In this document: positions 25,265-35,043 of the stretch, piece after piece
Layout: the number at the start of each line of letters is the position of its first letter
How positions within the stretch are numbered: the first letter of the stretch is position 1
DNA from: Schizochytrium sp. TIO01
Lineage: Eukaryota; Sar; Bigyra; Thraustochytrida; Thraustochytriidae
Direction of reading: 5' to 3'
Assembly (NCBI GenBank): GCA_004764695.1
Contig: CM015707.1
Coordinates: forward strand, 124,001-188,000
Length of the DNA stretch: 64,000 bases
Position numbers and translations under genes: made by a program
The notes under the pieces: generated by a model
What the model saw: only the letters and a program-made list of their open reading frames with translations
What the model was told of the DNA's origin: nothing
Databases searched by the model: none

Positions 25265-26866
25265 ATGGTTATTTGGGTCTTCCTAACTTTCAGTATTCTT
25301 AGTTTACACAGTATAAATGGATTGTTCAGCGACTCAGGTTTAATATGTAATAACCAAATTTCCATTGGCGAAGAAATAGCACTATTTCTTAATGAAGATT
25401 CTTCTACAATCACTAGCTGGGGTTCCAATACTAGCGTCCCAGAGTTATTATTTGGGCAAACAAATTTGGCATCTTATCAATTTGTTCCTGATCAAAAAGA
25501 TCCTGTACGCATGATCGGGGCTTCTGGAAAAGTACACGCATGTTATTTACTAAACAGCGGTTATATCAAATGTTGGGGCAACAACGAGTTTGCCCAATTA
25601 GGAAGACCATTAGACGAAGTAATTAATACTTCGACATCAGTACAGGTAAATGGGATCGTTGCGGGCAATGCAATTGCTACGGGTGACTATCATTCTTGTG
25701 TAATTGTTCAAAGTGGAAAATACACAAAATGCTGGGGTAGAAATAACGTTGGACAACTCGGTAGAGGGTTTACTGGTGATCCATTATATTACACTGACAG
25801 GGTAAAAAATATTCCATCTTGGTCTACAACGGTCTCTTGCGCCGGTGATCACTGCTGCGTCTTAACTACAGCTAAAACTGTCTGGTGTTGGGGGGGCAAT
25901 CTTCAAGGTCAACTTGGTTCAGGATGGGTTTCAGAATACGAATCCGATGTTGTTTTGGCAACTGGGATACCAGAGTCTGTACAGAAAATTGACACTGCTC
26001 GAGACCACACCTGTGCGCTTGGAGAATCTGGTCAAGTTTATTGTTGGGGCTTGAATGTCTTTTACAACGACACAAACTCATCAATAATTTATCCATCAGC
26101 TCAGACAATTACAAGCTTAGGATCGGATAATTTAGACATTACTACACCAGACAGAAGTTCATGTGTTATTGATAATAATGGTTTCATAAAATGTATAGGT
26201 GAAATGAGTCCGGCTATTTCCGAGGCTGCTTACATGCAAGATGTAGGTATTGTAGTTTATGCATCTGCCTCAGGGAGTAAACTATGCGCAGTAGCTGTGA
26301 GTGATAAAGTCACATGCTGGGGATCTTCTGAAGACTCAAATAACCATTCAATTCTTTCCGGAGGCATCCTTGAAGAAGCATACATTCCGCTTACTGGAAT
26401 TAACGCTACTGATGCTGTTTGTAATTATCCTACAGCTAGTCCTACAATGTACCCAACAGATTCGCCTACGAAGGGACCTACTAAAACCCCTACTAATAAA
26501 CCTACGAATAAACCGACTCAGGCACCTACAAAGAAACCTACAGACACCCCGACAATGTCTCCTACCGATTCTCCGACTAAAAGTCCTACAAAGTATCCAA
26601 CGTTAAGACCTACAGACACACCTACTTTGAGACCTACACTGTTTCCTACAGATAACCCTACACTCACACCTACTAAGTTACCTACCTCGTACCCTTCATT
26701 TTATCCAACTATAAGACCAACACCTGAACCAACGCGCGCAGATGCGTCCGAAGCAACTCTAGGGTTTATTTCTATAGGAGCTGCTCTTGGCCTGGTGTTT
26801 TTATTCTTAGGATGGAAAGCTTATTACCTTAGGAAACACGGTTACATGGATTTTATTCACTTTTAA
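25265..26866 (+). CDS. Surface protein: signal peptide, RCC1-like repeats, PT-rich stalk, membrane anchor
   Basis: A 533-residue type I membrane protein. The signal peptide is at 1-20 (VIWVFLTFSILSLHSINGL). Residues ~80-390 contain RCC1-type beta-propeller repeats with the extracellular variant signature C-W-G-x-N-x3-Q-L-G at 103, 156 and 208, plus CWGLN and CWGSS further on. Paired Cys and N-glycosylation sites fit secretion. Residues ~393-490 are a PT-rich stalk with ~30 P-T units spaced every 4 residues. A transmembrane helix lies at ~498-517 (FISIGAALGLVFLFLGW). RCC1 propellers bind proteins or membranes; this form is probably an adhesin or receptor-binding virion protein. PT stalks recur in the astacin gene (60814) and briefly in the 16603 gene. 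Confidence 0.8.
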   Translation: MVIWVFLTFSILSLHSINGLFSDSGLICNNQISIGEEIALFLNEDSSTITSWGSNTSVPELLFGQTNLASYQFVPDQKDPVRMIGASGKVHACYLLNSGYIKCWGNNEFAQLGRPLDEVINTSTSVQVNGIVAGNAIATGDYHSCVIVQSGKYTKCWGRNNVGQLGRGFTGDPLYYTDRVKNIPSWSTTVSCAGDHCCVLTTAKTVWCWGGNLQGQLGSGWVSEYESDVVLATGIPESVQKIDTARDHTCALGESGQVYCWGLNVFYNDTNSSIIYPSAQTITSLGSDNLDITTPDRSSCVIDNNGFIKCIGEMSPAISEAAYMQDVGIVVYASASGSKLCAVAVSDKVTCWGSSEDSNNHSILSGGILEEAYIPLTGINATDAVCNYPTASPTMYPTDSPTKGPTKTPTNKPTNKPTQAPTKKPTDTPTMSPTDSPTKSPTKYPTLRPTDTPTLRPTLFPTDNPTLTPTKLPTSYPSFYPTIRPTPEPTRADASEATLGFISIGAALGLVFLFLGWKAYYLRKHGYMDFIHF

Positions 26867-26906
26867 GGAAAGAGCTCGAGGAAGAAGATAAAACCCAAAT
26901 AATAAG

Positions 26907-28403
26907 ATGTCAAGAGATCCTCATAGCATCCTCGAAGAGTTTCACGATGGCCTTGGAGTTCTTCTGAACGCAACGCTTGGAATGAACAAGGTCGTAAGAA
27001 ACACCTCCCTTCTCGTCTACCTTCTCAGCAGTTTTGAGATAAACTCAGACGAAAGTAAAGTCACCGAGAGCATTGTTTCTTTCTTCCAACGGTCTCAAAG
27101 AAAGGGTTCTGACCTTCCACGTCTGATCTGCTTTACCATCAATGCCAACATTGAAAACATGGTCAAAGAAGGACTGAGCGTCCCCAAATATGCCTGGTTT
27201 CATCAGACACTACTTCTTAAGTGCGCTTCACTAGCTTTTCCCTTGACTCTCAACAGAGAATTCTGGAGTCAGAGAACAACACAATTCCCAGGAACAGCAT
27301 GCTATCCGATGAATGGAATACTACTATCGAATCTCGTACGAGTGTCAAATGGTGAGACTAATCTTGAAAAAGTCAACCAAAACCTCTTCGAGGCCATCGT
27401 CGAAGATGCCTTAAGCGGTGCTATACCAAACATCATGCTGAATGATTCATTTCTTCGAAAGTACTTTCTTTGCATCTACGATTGCATGGGCAATAACTTC
27501 TTAACAGAAACTTGGCTACAATGTGTTGTGTTTCTTTGCTCTTTCGAACAGCAAAATTTTCTGATTTCAGGTCCACTCGGGGACATACGGAGGACCTTTC
27601 CATCGGTTTTAATTCAGCAAATTTTCTCAAAGCCTAGAATCCCGAATGTTTTCGTAGATTTATCTCGAATCACGAACCCTATCTGGATAGCATCATTTCT
27701 TAACTCAATCTTTCTGCTTTACAAAAAGCGGAACTGGGTTGAAGTGTACGATGATACCGCAGATGAAATTTTGCAAAAGTTGTACATCTATCTAAATGGA
27801 GTGAGTCAGGAGGCCTCAGAACACTTCTTCAAAAGACTTTTCGAATTACTCTTCAACCCAAAGAGATCTGATCTACACTTTATCACTCCTTTGCTTCGTA
27901 TGACTCGACAACATCATCTTCGTCCCGTTTTCGAGCATCTCTTAGAATCTAAGGGACCCATTGAACTCACAGAGTGTTTCAGGAACATCTCAATTATCAA
28001 TCAAACGAATGGTGAGCTATTATATCGCGACATCTCTGTCATCACTGCATGTTCTGGTATGGACATATGTGGAATCGATGGATTTACATGTTCGCTTGAA
28101 TGCGAACCAGATTCGTGTAGCAAAGAATGTCCTCAAGATACCAAAATTATCTGGGTCAAGAGACACCTTTACAACTCTATGATGCATGGTGTTTACACGT
28201 ACAGGTTCTTAGCAATGAAACTGATCAAGTATTTTAATTCAAAGCTGAACCAAGATATCAGCAAAAGGATCCTGGTGGATTACCTTCAATGGTCTTTTCA
28301 GATACCTATTCTTCTCTATCCGGCACCAAGACTGTCACCGCCTACACTGGACATCCGCAAGGACTCGCTCTTATTATTCAATTATGCCTTAAATAATTTA
28401 TAA
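26907..28403 (+). CDS. Hypothetical helical protein, 498 aa
   Basis: Starts MSRDPHSILEEFHDGLGVLL, 40 bp after the RCC1 gene and in the same direction. Almost entirely helical with many Leu/Phe-rich amphipathic segments (e.g. WIASFLNSIFLLYKKRNWVEV), reminiscent of an alpha-solenoid, and with no transmembrane segment. A compact Cys-rich insertion near residues 370-415 (CSGMDICGIDGFTCSLECEPD…) contains eight Cys that could bind zinc. No family recognised. Its tight spacing suggests joint expression with the RCC1 gene. Confidence 0.7.
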   Translation: MSRDPHSILEEFHDGLGVLLNATLGMNKVVRNTSLLVYLLSSFEINSDESKVTESIVSFFQRSQRKGSDLPRLICFTINANIENMVKEGLSVPKYAWFHQTLLLKCASLAFPLTLNREFWSQRTTQFPGTACYPMNGILLSNLVRVSNGETNLEKVNQNLFEAIVEDALSGAIPNIMLNDSFLRKYFLCIYDCMGNNFLTETWLQCVVFLCSFEQQNFLISGPLGDIRRTFPSVLIQQIFSKPRIPNVFVDLSRITNPIWIASFLNSIFLLYKKRNWVEVYDDTADEILQKLYIYLNGVSQEASEHFFKRLFELLFNPKRSDLHFITPLLRMTRQHHLRPVFEHLLESKGPIELTECFRNISIINQTNGELLYRDISVITACSGMDICGIDGFTCSLECEPDSCSKECPQDTKIIWVKRHLYNSMMHGVYTYRFLAMKLIKYFNSKLNQDISKRILVDYLQWSFQIPILLYPAPRLSPPTLDIRKDSLLLFNYALNNL

Positions 28404-28630
28404 TATATTTTCCCACTCCCTAATGAGACAATATTAAAGAGAACAACAAAAGCAGCAAGCTAAGTAGGACAGTAGCTTACCTAACTTAAGTAACTTAATT
28501 AATTAAACCGACTTATAAAAAAGAAAATAATATTAATAGTCTGTCCAGAGGACAGGGAAAAAAGAAGAGGGAAAACTATAGGATTAAATAACTTAACCTT
28601 TTAATTATACCATATAGGGATCATTGAACA
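28404..28630. other. AT-rich intergenic region
   Basis: No gene is visible. It contains a TTAATTAATTAAA run near 28496 and a purine-rich tract near 28556-28580. It presumably holds the 3' end of the 498-aa gene and the promoter of the small membrane gene. Confidence 0.3.
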
Positions 28631-28849
28631 ATGAAAAAGAAACTAACACTACCATTATACAAATTACCTCCTGAAAAAGATAACACCATTAATCTCAGCA
28701 AACAATTTCGGGATTTATTTACTAGGAACAATTTTTGGTATGTAGTACTATCATTGATACATATGACACTACTTATATTTGTAGCATTTGGCTTGTCAAT
28801 GGCATTCTGGGTTGGACTTTGGCTAATATTCTACCAGTTTTGGTCTTAA
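28631..28849 (+). CDS. Small membrane protein, 72 aa
   Basis: ATG at 28631. A polar, basic N-terminus (MKKKLTLPLYKLPPEKD) is followed by one long or two short hydrophobic helices at residues ~36-70 (FWYVVLSLIHMTLLIFVAFG then FWVGLWLIFYQF). Its composition is plausible for a small virion or host-membrane protein, but at this length the call rests only on the hydrophobic pattern and the lack of anything else in the interval. Confidence 0.45.
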   Translation: MKKKLTLPLYKLPPEKDNTINLSKQFRDLFTRNNFWYVVLSLIHMTLLIFVAFGLSMAFWVGLWLIFYQFWS

Positions 28850-28885
28850 TTTGATACCCAAGGCGTTCTACTTTGATAGATAGAA

Positions 28886-29024
28886 CGCCCGACTCGCCCG
28901 ACTCGGGTATATCAATCTTCCCGACTCGGGTGATTCGGGTAGTTGACTCGGGCGATTCGGGCAATACGGGTGTTCTGAAATTAGAAAGAACAGGTTGAAC
29001 ACTCGACTCGGGTGGACCAAAGAA
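28886..29024. repeat. Cluster of CGACTCGGGT-like decamers upstream of an unknown gene
   Basis: About eight near-copies of the decamer (GACTCGGGT, GATTCGGGT/C, GACTCGGGC, with one TACGGGT) occur in ~130 bp, irregularly spaced, just before the ATG at 29057. They form a GC-richer island in AT-rich DNA. Clustered short motifs at variable spacing suggest binding sites, although an expanded simple repeat is equally possible. Confidence 0.5.
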
Positions 29025-29056
29025 GCTTCGCAGACCCTTTTCACGACGTGAAGACA

Positions 29057-30316
29057 ATGACGACTAGAAACTCGAGCGCGCCCCCGCATATTTTTGTAGA
29101 ACAGTCTACCAATACGAACAGTCGTACTCAGGTGAAGAACACAAGTCACAAAGGCGCCTCTTCGAAGACTATTGCTTCTGCTTCTTCTCCTCAACAGGAA
29201 AAGGAAAATGAAAACGTCGGAACCGATGTCACTCGTACGAAGTTTGGAAAACATCGCGCCCAACAAGGGAATAGCACGTCTGCAAACACTGGCACTTCTT
29301 CTTCAAAGGCAAACGATACATACAAAGCCAAAATGATGGAATTATCATTAGAGATGTTTGAGATGATGAAAGATATGTCAAACAAGGTCGAGCTACTTCA
29401 AAATGAACTTCAGTCGGTCAAGAAGACAATTAAACAACGTCATCGTTTGATGAACAAAAGGTTGAACAGTCAAGTATCTGCAGTGAGCAGTGATTTTGCT
29501 CTCCTTCATAACTACATGAACAATAACAACCGAAAAATCAGAAAGCTTTTTCAGCAAGTGATCTCACAGGATCAAAGTGAAACGGCGATAAATCTTGAGG
29601 ACAACCTCAACGATGTACAGGAACCTATCTACACATTAAATGTGGACAGTGACGTACAGTTTGATGACGACCAAGGGTCTATGAACTCACAGCATGACAA
29701 TGAAGAAGAAGAAATGAGTGACAATCAAAATGATCTTGCCGTTTCATCAGACGATGAAAGCATTTCTGATGAAGACATTGAGAAAGTCTATGAAAAAATA
29801 GCTGAAGTAGCAAAGCGTTGGCTTTCGAAGGAACAAGAAGACCGTCTTCCGAAATTTTGGAACTTCCTCTCGACTCATAACATGAACCCAAGACCATTCA
29901 AAACGAACTCAAAAAGTGTACGAAGGGATCTCGATCTGACTGATCGAGCTCGTTTTGTCAATAAATATTTCGAGAACAAAGATTCTTCACTTCCTAAATG
30001 GTCAAAAATGATCATAGACTATCTTCAAAGTGCTGAAGGATCCCAACTTTCCAATCAATTTGAAATTCCGGAAGATTTTAATTTTTTCGGTCCACACGCC
30101 ATTGATTCGGGCTTGAAGGAAACCTACGCTGTATTCCAAAACCGATTAATGGATTCCTATCGAACTACCGTGACGAATAAACATCAGTCAGGTGATCTGA
30201 AAGAGGAATGGGAAATTATCATGAATCATGTTTTCAACGATGGAGAACTTAAGAATCCGAACGCACCTCCACCTGAGTCTCCCGATGACAGCGACATATC
30301 TTCAGACGAAGAGTAA
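29057..30316 (+). CDS. Hypothetical coiled-coil protein with acidic regions, 419 aa
   Basis: The first in-frame ATG is at 29057; the frame extends upstream only from GTG. Residues 1-75 are Ser/Thr/Asn-rich and probably disordered. About 80-160 is a coiled coil (MMELSLEMFEMMKDMSNKVE, LLQNELQSVKKTIKQRHRLM). About 185-250 is Asp/Glu-rich. About 250-400 is a helical, Trp-containing domain (EVAKRWLSKEQEDRLPKFWN, PKWSKMIIDYLQSA), and an acidic tail ends in DSDISSDEE. It could be an oligomeric structural or DNA-associated protein. Family unknown. It immediately precedes the left repeat array. Confidence 0.6.
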   Translation: MTTRNSSAPPHIFVEQSTNTNSRTQVKNTSHKGASSKTIASASSPQQEKENENVGTDVTRTKFGKHRAQQGNSTSANTGTSSSKANDTYKAKMMELSLEMFEMMKDMSNKVELLQNELQSVKKTIKQRHRLMNKRLNSQVSAVSSDFALLHNYMNNNNRKIRKLFQQVISQDQSETAINLEDNLNDVQEPIYTLNVDSDVQFDDDQGSMNSQHDNEEEEMSDNQNDLAVSSDDESISDEDIEKVYEKIAEVAKRWLSKEQEDRLPKFWNFLSTHNMNPRPFKTNSKSVRRDLDLTDRARFVNKYFENKDSSLPKWSKMIIDYLQSAEGSQLSNQFEIPEDFNFFGPHAIDSGLKETYAVFQNRLMDSYRTTVTNKHQSGDLKEEWEIIMNHVFNDGELKNPNAPPPESPDDSDISSDEE

Positions 30317-30420
30317 ATTTAAGGAATCTATCAAAATTATACTTATTATCATAGTTGTCAAAATAAGATATTTTATCCTCAACAGTTTGCAGATTTCCGA
30401 ATCCAGGTATTAATTAGAGC

Positions 30421-32020
30421 GCATTCGGGACAGAATGTAAAAGTCTTTTTCTTACTTACCCCCCTCTGATCTAGCTGTTTCAATCGATTCCTCTTAGGAG
30501 TTGCTTGGAGCTTCGCATTTTTGAAAAGTTCGTGGAAGGGCTCTGCCTCCAGAGAGCCCAGGGAGTTTTTCTTCAACTTTTGTCCTGATAGCTTCGTGAG
30601 AACTTGTCACCAAGACATCAGAACAAATAACATACTTTCCAAAGCTAACCCCCTTATTCTTACGATTCCTCATACTAATTGTATTATAAGAGGAAAAGCT
30701 TTTAGAGACTCCCGATTCTTCATAATAATTGTATTATAAGATGAAAAGCTTTTAGAGACTCCCGATTCTCCATATTAGTTACAGCCCATTCGGGACAGAA
30801 TTAAAAAGTCTTTTTCTTAATTACCCCCCTCTGATCTTGATGTTTCATTCGAATGCTCCTAGAAGTTGCTTGGGGCTTCGCATTTTTGAAAAGTTCGTGG
30901 AAGGGCTCTGCCTCCAGAGAGCCCAGGGAGTTTTTCTTCGACTTTTGCCCTGATAGCTTCGTGAGAACTTGTCACCAAAACATCAGAACAAATAACGTAC
31001 TTTTCAAAGCTAACCCCCTTATTTTTACGATTCCTCATATTAATTGTATTATAAGAGGAAAAGCTTTTAGAGACTCCTGATTCTTCATATTAATTGTATA
31101 ATAAGAGGAAAAGCTTTTAAAGACTCCTGATTCTTCATATTAACTAGAGTGCATTCGGGACAGAATTAAAAAGTCTTTTTCTTAATTACCCCCCTCTGAT
31201 CTAGGTGTTTCAATCGAATCCTCCTAGAAGTTGCTTGAAACTTCGCATTTTTGAAAAGTTCGTGGAAGGGCTCTGCCTCCAGAGAGCCCAAGGAGTTTTT
31301 CTTCGACTTTTACTCTGATAGCTTCGTGAGAGCTTGTCACCAAGACATCAGAACAAATAACATATTTTTCAAAGCTAACCCCCTTATTTTACGATCCCTC
31401 ATATTAATTGTATAATAAGAGGAAAAGCTTTTAAAGACTCCTGATTCTTCATATTAACTAGAGTGCATTCGGGACAGAATTAAAAAGTCTTTTTCTTAAT
31501 TACCCCCCTCTGATCTAGGTGTTTCAATCGAATCCTCCTAGAAGTTGCTTGAAACTTCGCATTTTTGAAAAGTTCGTGGAAGGGCTCTGCCTCCAGAGAG
31601 CCCAGGGAGTTTTTCTTCGACTTTTACTCTGATAGCTTCGTGAGAGCTTGTCACCAAGACATCAGAACAAATAACATATTTTTCAAAGCTAACCCCCCTT
31701 TTTCTTACGATTCTTCGTATTGATTGTATTATAAAAGGAAAAGCTATTATAGACTCCCGATTCTCCGTATTAATTAGAGTGCATTCGGGACAGAATTAAA
31801 AAGTCTTTTTCTTAATTACCCCCCTCTGATCTAGCTGTTTCAATCGAATCCACCTAGAAGTTGCTTATAGCTTCGCATTTTTGAAAAGTTCGTGGAAGGG
31901 CTCTGCCTCCAGAGAGCCCAGGGAGTTTTTCTTCAACTTTTGCCCTGATAGCTTCGTGAGAACTTGTCACCAAGACATCAGGACAGAAAACATACTTTTC
32001 AAAGCTAACCCCCTTTTTTC
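30421..32020 (-). repeat. Left array: five copies of a ~235-bp repeat core with ~80-130-bp AT-rich spacers
   Basis: Cores start with CATTCGGGACAG at about 30422, 30787, 31152, 31466 and 31782. Each ends ~235 bp later in AAAGCTAACCCCC. Each includes CCCCCTCTGATCTAG, a GGGCTCT…AGAGCCC stem with an 8-nt loop, and GCTTCGTGAGA. Spacers hold one to two copies of a ~50-bp unit with ATAAGAGGAAAAGCTTTTA. Copies are about 90% identical by eye. The same cores appear in reverse complement at 39368-41378. Open frames across the cores lack conserved starts and are not counted as genes. Confidence 0.9.
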
Positions 32021-32454
32021 TTACGATTCTTCGTATTAATTGTGTTATAAGAGGAAAAGCTTTTATAGACTCTTGATCCCTCGTGTTAATATGTAATTTT
32101 ATTAAACGTTTTGAACATTAATACTAATATAATATTATTGTAATAGAAACAAGTTATTATTCATCTCTCTTCTTCTTAGTATCATACTGTACGGAGGTAT
32201 ACACAGATAACCAGAATATCTATATGGCCGTAAAGAAAAAAAATATTTACTCGATTCCGGTATCACGAAACCACCTTTCGCACAAAAAGGTTAAAATATG
32301 GGGACAAATTTATAACCACTCCTATTAATTAGATTCTAGAAATAAGATTGTAAAAGTGCATATCCTTGATGAGTTGAACAAACAGAACCAAAATACTTTA
32401 TGTTGAATTCGACCAAATTGCTAGTGAATCAAGAAAGACAGGTAACTCCGCAGG
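32021..32454. other. AT-rich non-coding boundary of the left array
   Basis: The last degenerate spacer unit ends near 32090. The remaining ~360 bp before the ATG at 32455 is AT-rich with scattered short runs and no coding frame, obvious dyad or match to the array core. It probably carries the promoter of the first gene in the bracketed segment. Confidence 0.35.
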
Positions 32455-32817
32455 ATGAACGCTGATTTTCGCAATACGACACAATATTCTATTAGGACAA
32501 GCCTTCCGCCCCAAGCAAAGGTACTCCTGGTTCTTCTTGAACTTGAGCTTGGAGATGTAGTTTTCATTACTTCTTCAGGTACTACTTATGAGTTCAGCTG
32601 CCTAGAAACTCTAGTCACATTTGATATTCAAGAAGATATTTTAGAGAATGCTAAAGTGAGGACCTCACCGAACGCAGGACCGTATGCGTATGAAGATGTC
32701 ATGATGTTGATCCAATATCTGAAGGAGCAACCACGGCATGTATTTCAGTTGTTCACATTTCTCGCGTGTAAAATAATAAGCATACGAATGACAGCAGTAC
32801 CAAGTATTTGTGGGTAA
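32455..32817 (+). CDS. Hypothetical protein, 120 aa
   Basis: ATG at 32455. Residues ~18-50 (PPQAKVLLVLLELELGDVVFI then TSSGTTYEFS) read as beta strands; the rest is helical. No motif is recognised. The gene is close to, and in the same direction as, the 210-aa gene at 32876, suggesting one transcript. Confidence is limited by size and lack of homology clues. Confidence 0.5.
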   Translation: MNADFRNTTQYSIRTSLPPQAKVLLVLLELELGDVVFITSSGTTYEFSCLETLVTFDIQEDILENAKVRTSPNAGPYAYEDVMMLIQYLKEQPRHVFQLFTFLACKIISIRMTAVPSICG

Positions 32818-32875
32818 TACGCTGTCATCATTTTGGTTTTCTATAGCAATAAGTTTGATCTACAGTAAAACTGAA

Positions 32876-33508
32876 ATGGAGGGGGTATCAAGTATTCAAA
32901 GCTCTGATAATGCTGGTCAAGATGCAGATGCTCTTCTGAACGAGATTATTACAAAGTTATCACATAAATTCCTCTATCAAGTAATAGATATTCCCATTGA
33001 AAGGATTAGAGAGTCCATGCAAGAAAGACCCGAAGAAGATGTAAAGAGGGATCTTATCAAAGCACAACTTTCAGCATTGTCACTGCGCTATACTTTAAGA
33101 ACCTATGATATTGTCCATTGGTATGATAACCTTGATGATGAACATAAGTCACTATATAATATTTTTGAAAAGGAACGGGATTTTTTGATGTCTAAATATA
33201 ATAAATCTGTAACCGGGATTTCGCCATCATTGCAAGCTGCAACAGATGAAGCTGCTGCAGAGGTTTTTAATGATCCTGAAAATTTGAGCAAGAATTCTCA
33301 TATTTTCAATTGGGTCATCCTATCAAAAAGCCTTCTTGATACATTAGATATGGAAAAGCGAACATTTTTAAGTGGAACTGATACAGAAACGGAATACTTC
33401 TTTATGTTCGCGACAGATCAAACAAGTGTAGAAAGTATCGTTGATGAACTTTCAGATGCAGAATTGGAGCATACCTTGTGTGTTCCATTATTCAATAGGG
33501 AGTATTAA
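32876..33508 (+). CDS. Hypothetical helical protein, 210 aa
   Basis: The first ATG of the frame is at 32876; upstream the frame is open to a GTG at 32810 that would overlap the preceding gene. It is predominantly helical and acidic, with segments such as DALLNEIITKLSHKFLYQVI, YDIVHWYDNLDDEHKSLYNI and FNWVILSKSLLDTLDMEK. No signal peptide, membrane segment or known domain. Confidence 0.6.
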   Translation: MEGVSSIQSSDNAGQDADALLNEIITKLSHKFLYQVIDIPIERIRESMQERPEEDVKRDLIKAQLSALSLRYTLRTYDIVHWYDNLDDEHKSLYNIFEKERDFLMSKYNKSVTGISPSLQAATDEAAAEVFNDPENLSKNSHIFNWVILSKSLLDTLDMEKRTFLSGTDTETEYFFMFATDQTSVESIVDELSDAELEHTLCVPLFNREY

Positions 33509-33629
33509 ATCATTTTACTTTTTCTTTTAATGATATAATAAAAAGAGTACCTTTTAAATGCTATTATTAATAGGAAGTTGGGTTATCATTTAAAACATCA
33601 AACAAACAAACAATCTCAATCAATCTTAA

Positions 33630-34094
33630 CTAAAACGTTTTTAATACCTTTAAAGTGTTAATAACATCTTTTGAGTACATGTATTTATTGTTTAAATTTT
33701 CAGCATCTATCGGCGGATCTTGGCAAATTTGGAAGTTACACTTCGATGAATAGAAGTTACATCTCGTTGTCGAAGAAGATATTCCCTTAAAATAGTTAAC
33801 GACGACAAATGAACATTCGGTGTGGTTCAAACAAAGTCCTGGACAAACCCAGTCACCTGTGAACGTAAGACCTTGGCCAAGTGACATCAGGTTACTTTTT
33901 TCATCAGCACACGTACAATAAGGCATCGATGAAAATTCAATTACATCGTGAGTTTCAGTAAAAAACTTTTCTAGTGCAATTAAAGAAATTCCAATTATAA
34001 TCAATAAAATTATAAAGGGACAAGAATAACGAACAAAGCTAACGGTTTTAAGATCTGCTGCAGGTGGTAGATCTTTATAAATATTTTTATTCAT
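33630..34094 (-). CDS. Type II membrane protein with small Cys-rich (PAN-like) ectodomain
   Basis: ATG at 34094 (MNKNIYKDLPP) is preferred; further upstream the frame continues into the region of the divergent gene at 34258 and is unlikely to be used. A transmembrane helix lies at about residues 24-46 (CPFIILLIIIGISLIALEKF). The C-terminal ectodomain has paired Cys (CTCADE…CPGLCLNHTECSFVVVNYF…RCNFYSSKCNFQICQD). The C…C…C…FVVVNY…CNFYS pattern recalls PAN/apple domains, which bind proteins or carbohydrates. The similarly built gene at 35044-35418 looks like a distant relative. Confidence 0.55.
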   Translation of the reverse strand: MNKNIYKDLPPAADLKTVSFVRYSCPFIILLIIIGISLIALEKFFTETHDVIEFSSMPYCTCADEKSNLMSLGQGLTFTGDWVCPGLCLNHTECSFVVVNYFKGISSSTTRCNFYSSKCNFQICQDPPIDAENLNNKYMYSKDVINTLKVLKTF

Positions 34095-34257
34095 TTTAAG
34101 GTTTTTTTCTTTTAATGAAAAGTCTTTTTGTATTCTTATTATATTTCTCCGTAGGGGACAGTCAAACGACTGATACAAATAAAAATCAGCAAAACCCAAA
34201 CGATTGAAACCTTTCTGAAGACACCGAAAAAAAAGAGAAAAGAACAAAGTACCAAAC

Positions 34258-34980
34258 ATGGTGATTGCCCCCAAACGCCGCCTTCTCCCACCAAAGGAGG
34301 AGTATTGTTGCAAGTTGAAGCGTGTCTGTCCTGCTGCCAGAGATTCTTTCTTTTATAGACAAGTTTTCACCTCAGGATCAGAGAATGTAAGAGCCTTTGC
34401 AGAAGCAACCTATAAAGGTCTCATCTGTAGAATAGATAACGAATATGATCGGAGCCGGTTACTTTATGCAGCAAGATACACCCACATGGTGGTTTTCGAT
34501 CATCTACCTGAACACATCAAGAGAGATGGGGAATTCATCTTGCGGTTGGTAAGTCTGAATGCAAGCTTTTCAAGGACTCTTCCGGACTTCTATCTAAACG
34601 ACCAAGTCTTTGTCTTCAAGATGCTCCGTGCCAATGTAATGACCTTTCGTTACTTACCATCTAAAATGAGACACGACCAAACCCTGATTAAACTGTTGAT
34701 CGAAATACATGGCTTTCGAGCCTTGTATGAACTCTCGAATTGTGTTCTTGTTAAAACTCAGTCACTCGTCCTTGACGCAATGATTCATACAAAGGTAATT
34801 ACTCGATCATTACCTAAACTCTTAGCTTATAATCCAGAATTAATGGAAAGTGTGATCAAGGAAGCAAAGATCATTCGCGATGGTTTAAAAATCAACAACA
34901 ATGGAAGTATGCCGAACGCCCTCGAGTGTCTTCTTGCCGCCGTGAAACATGAGACAAACGAATCGAAGGAACTAGATTAA
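34258..34980 (+). CDS. Helical-repeat protein resembling DUF4116 proteins
   Basis: A 240-residue protein. After a basic N-terminus (VIAPKRRLLPPKEEYCCKLK) it contains tandem ~24-residue units that end in L-P-x-x-(Y/M)-x-x-D: VFDHLPEHIKRDGEFILRLV, ASFSRTLPDFYLNDQVFVFK and MTFRYLPSKMRHDQTLIKLL. The pattern 'hydrophobic–LP–D–hydrophobic helix' matches the DUF4116 family, abundant in some protists and giant viruses and of unknown function. The family call is from periodicity only. Confidence 0.5.
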   Translation: MVIAPKRRLLPPKEEYCCKLKRVCPAARDSFFYRQVFTSGSENVRAFAEATYKGLICRIDNEYDRSRLLYAARYTHMVVFDHLPEHIKRDGEFILRLVSLNASFSRTLPDFYLNDQVFVFKMLRANVMTFRYLPSKMRHDQTLIKLLIEIHGFRALYELSNCVLVKTQSLVLDAMIHTKVITRSLPKLLAYNPELMESVIKEAKIIRDGLKINNNGSMPNALECLLAAVKHETNESKELD

Positions 34981-35043
34981 AATAAAGAAACTTTTGTTTA
35001 TCATTGCTTACAATTTTTTTATTGAACTTATCCCTTTCCGGAA

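Noticed and set aside
30521-31080. 72-75-aa frames in the left repeat array
   Set aside because: They are translations of the repeat core, repeated in each copy with frame breaks and no consistent end. The equivalent frames on the opposite strand of the right array behave the same way.
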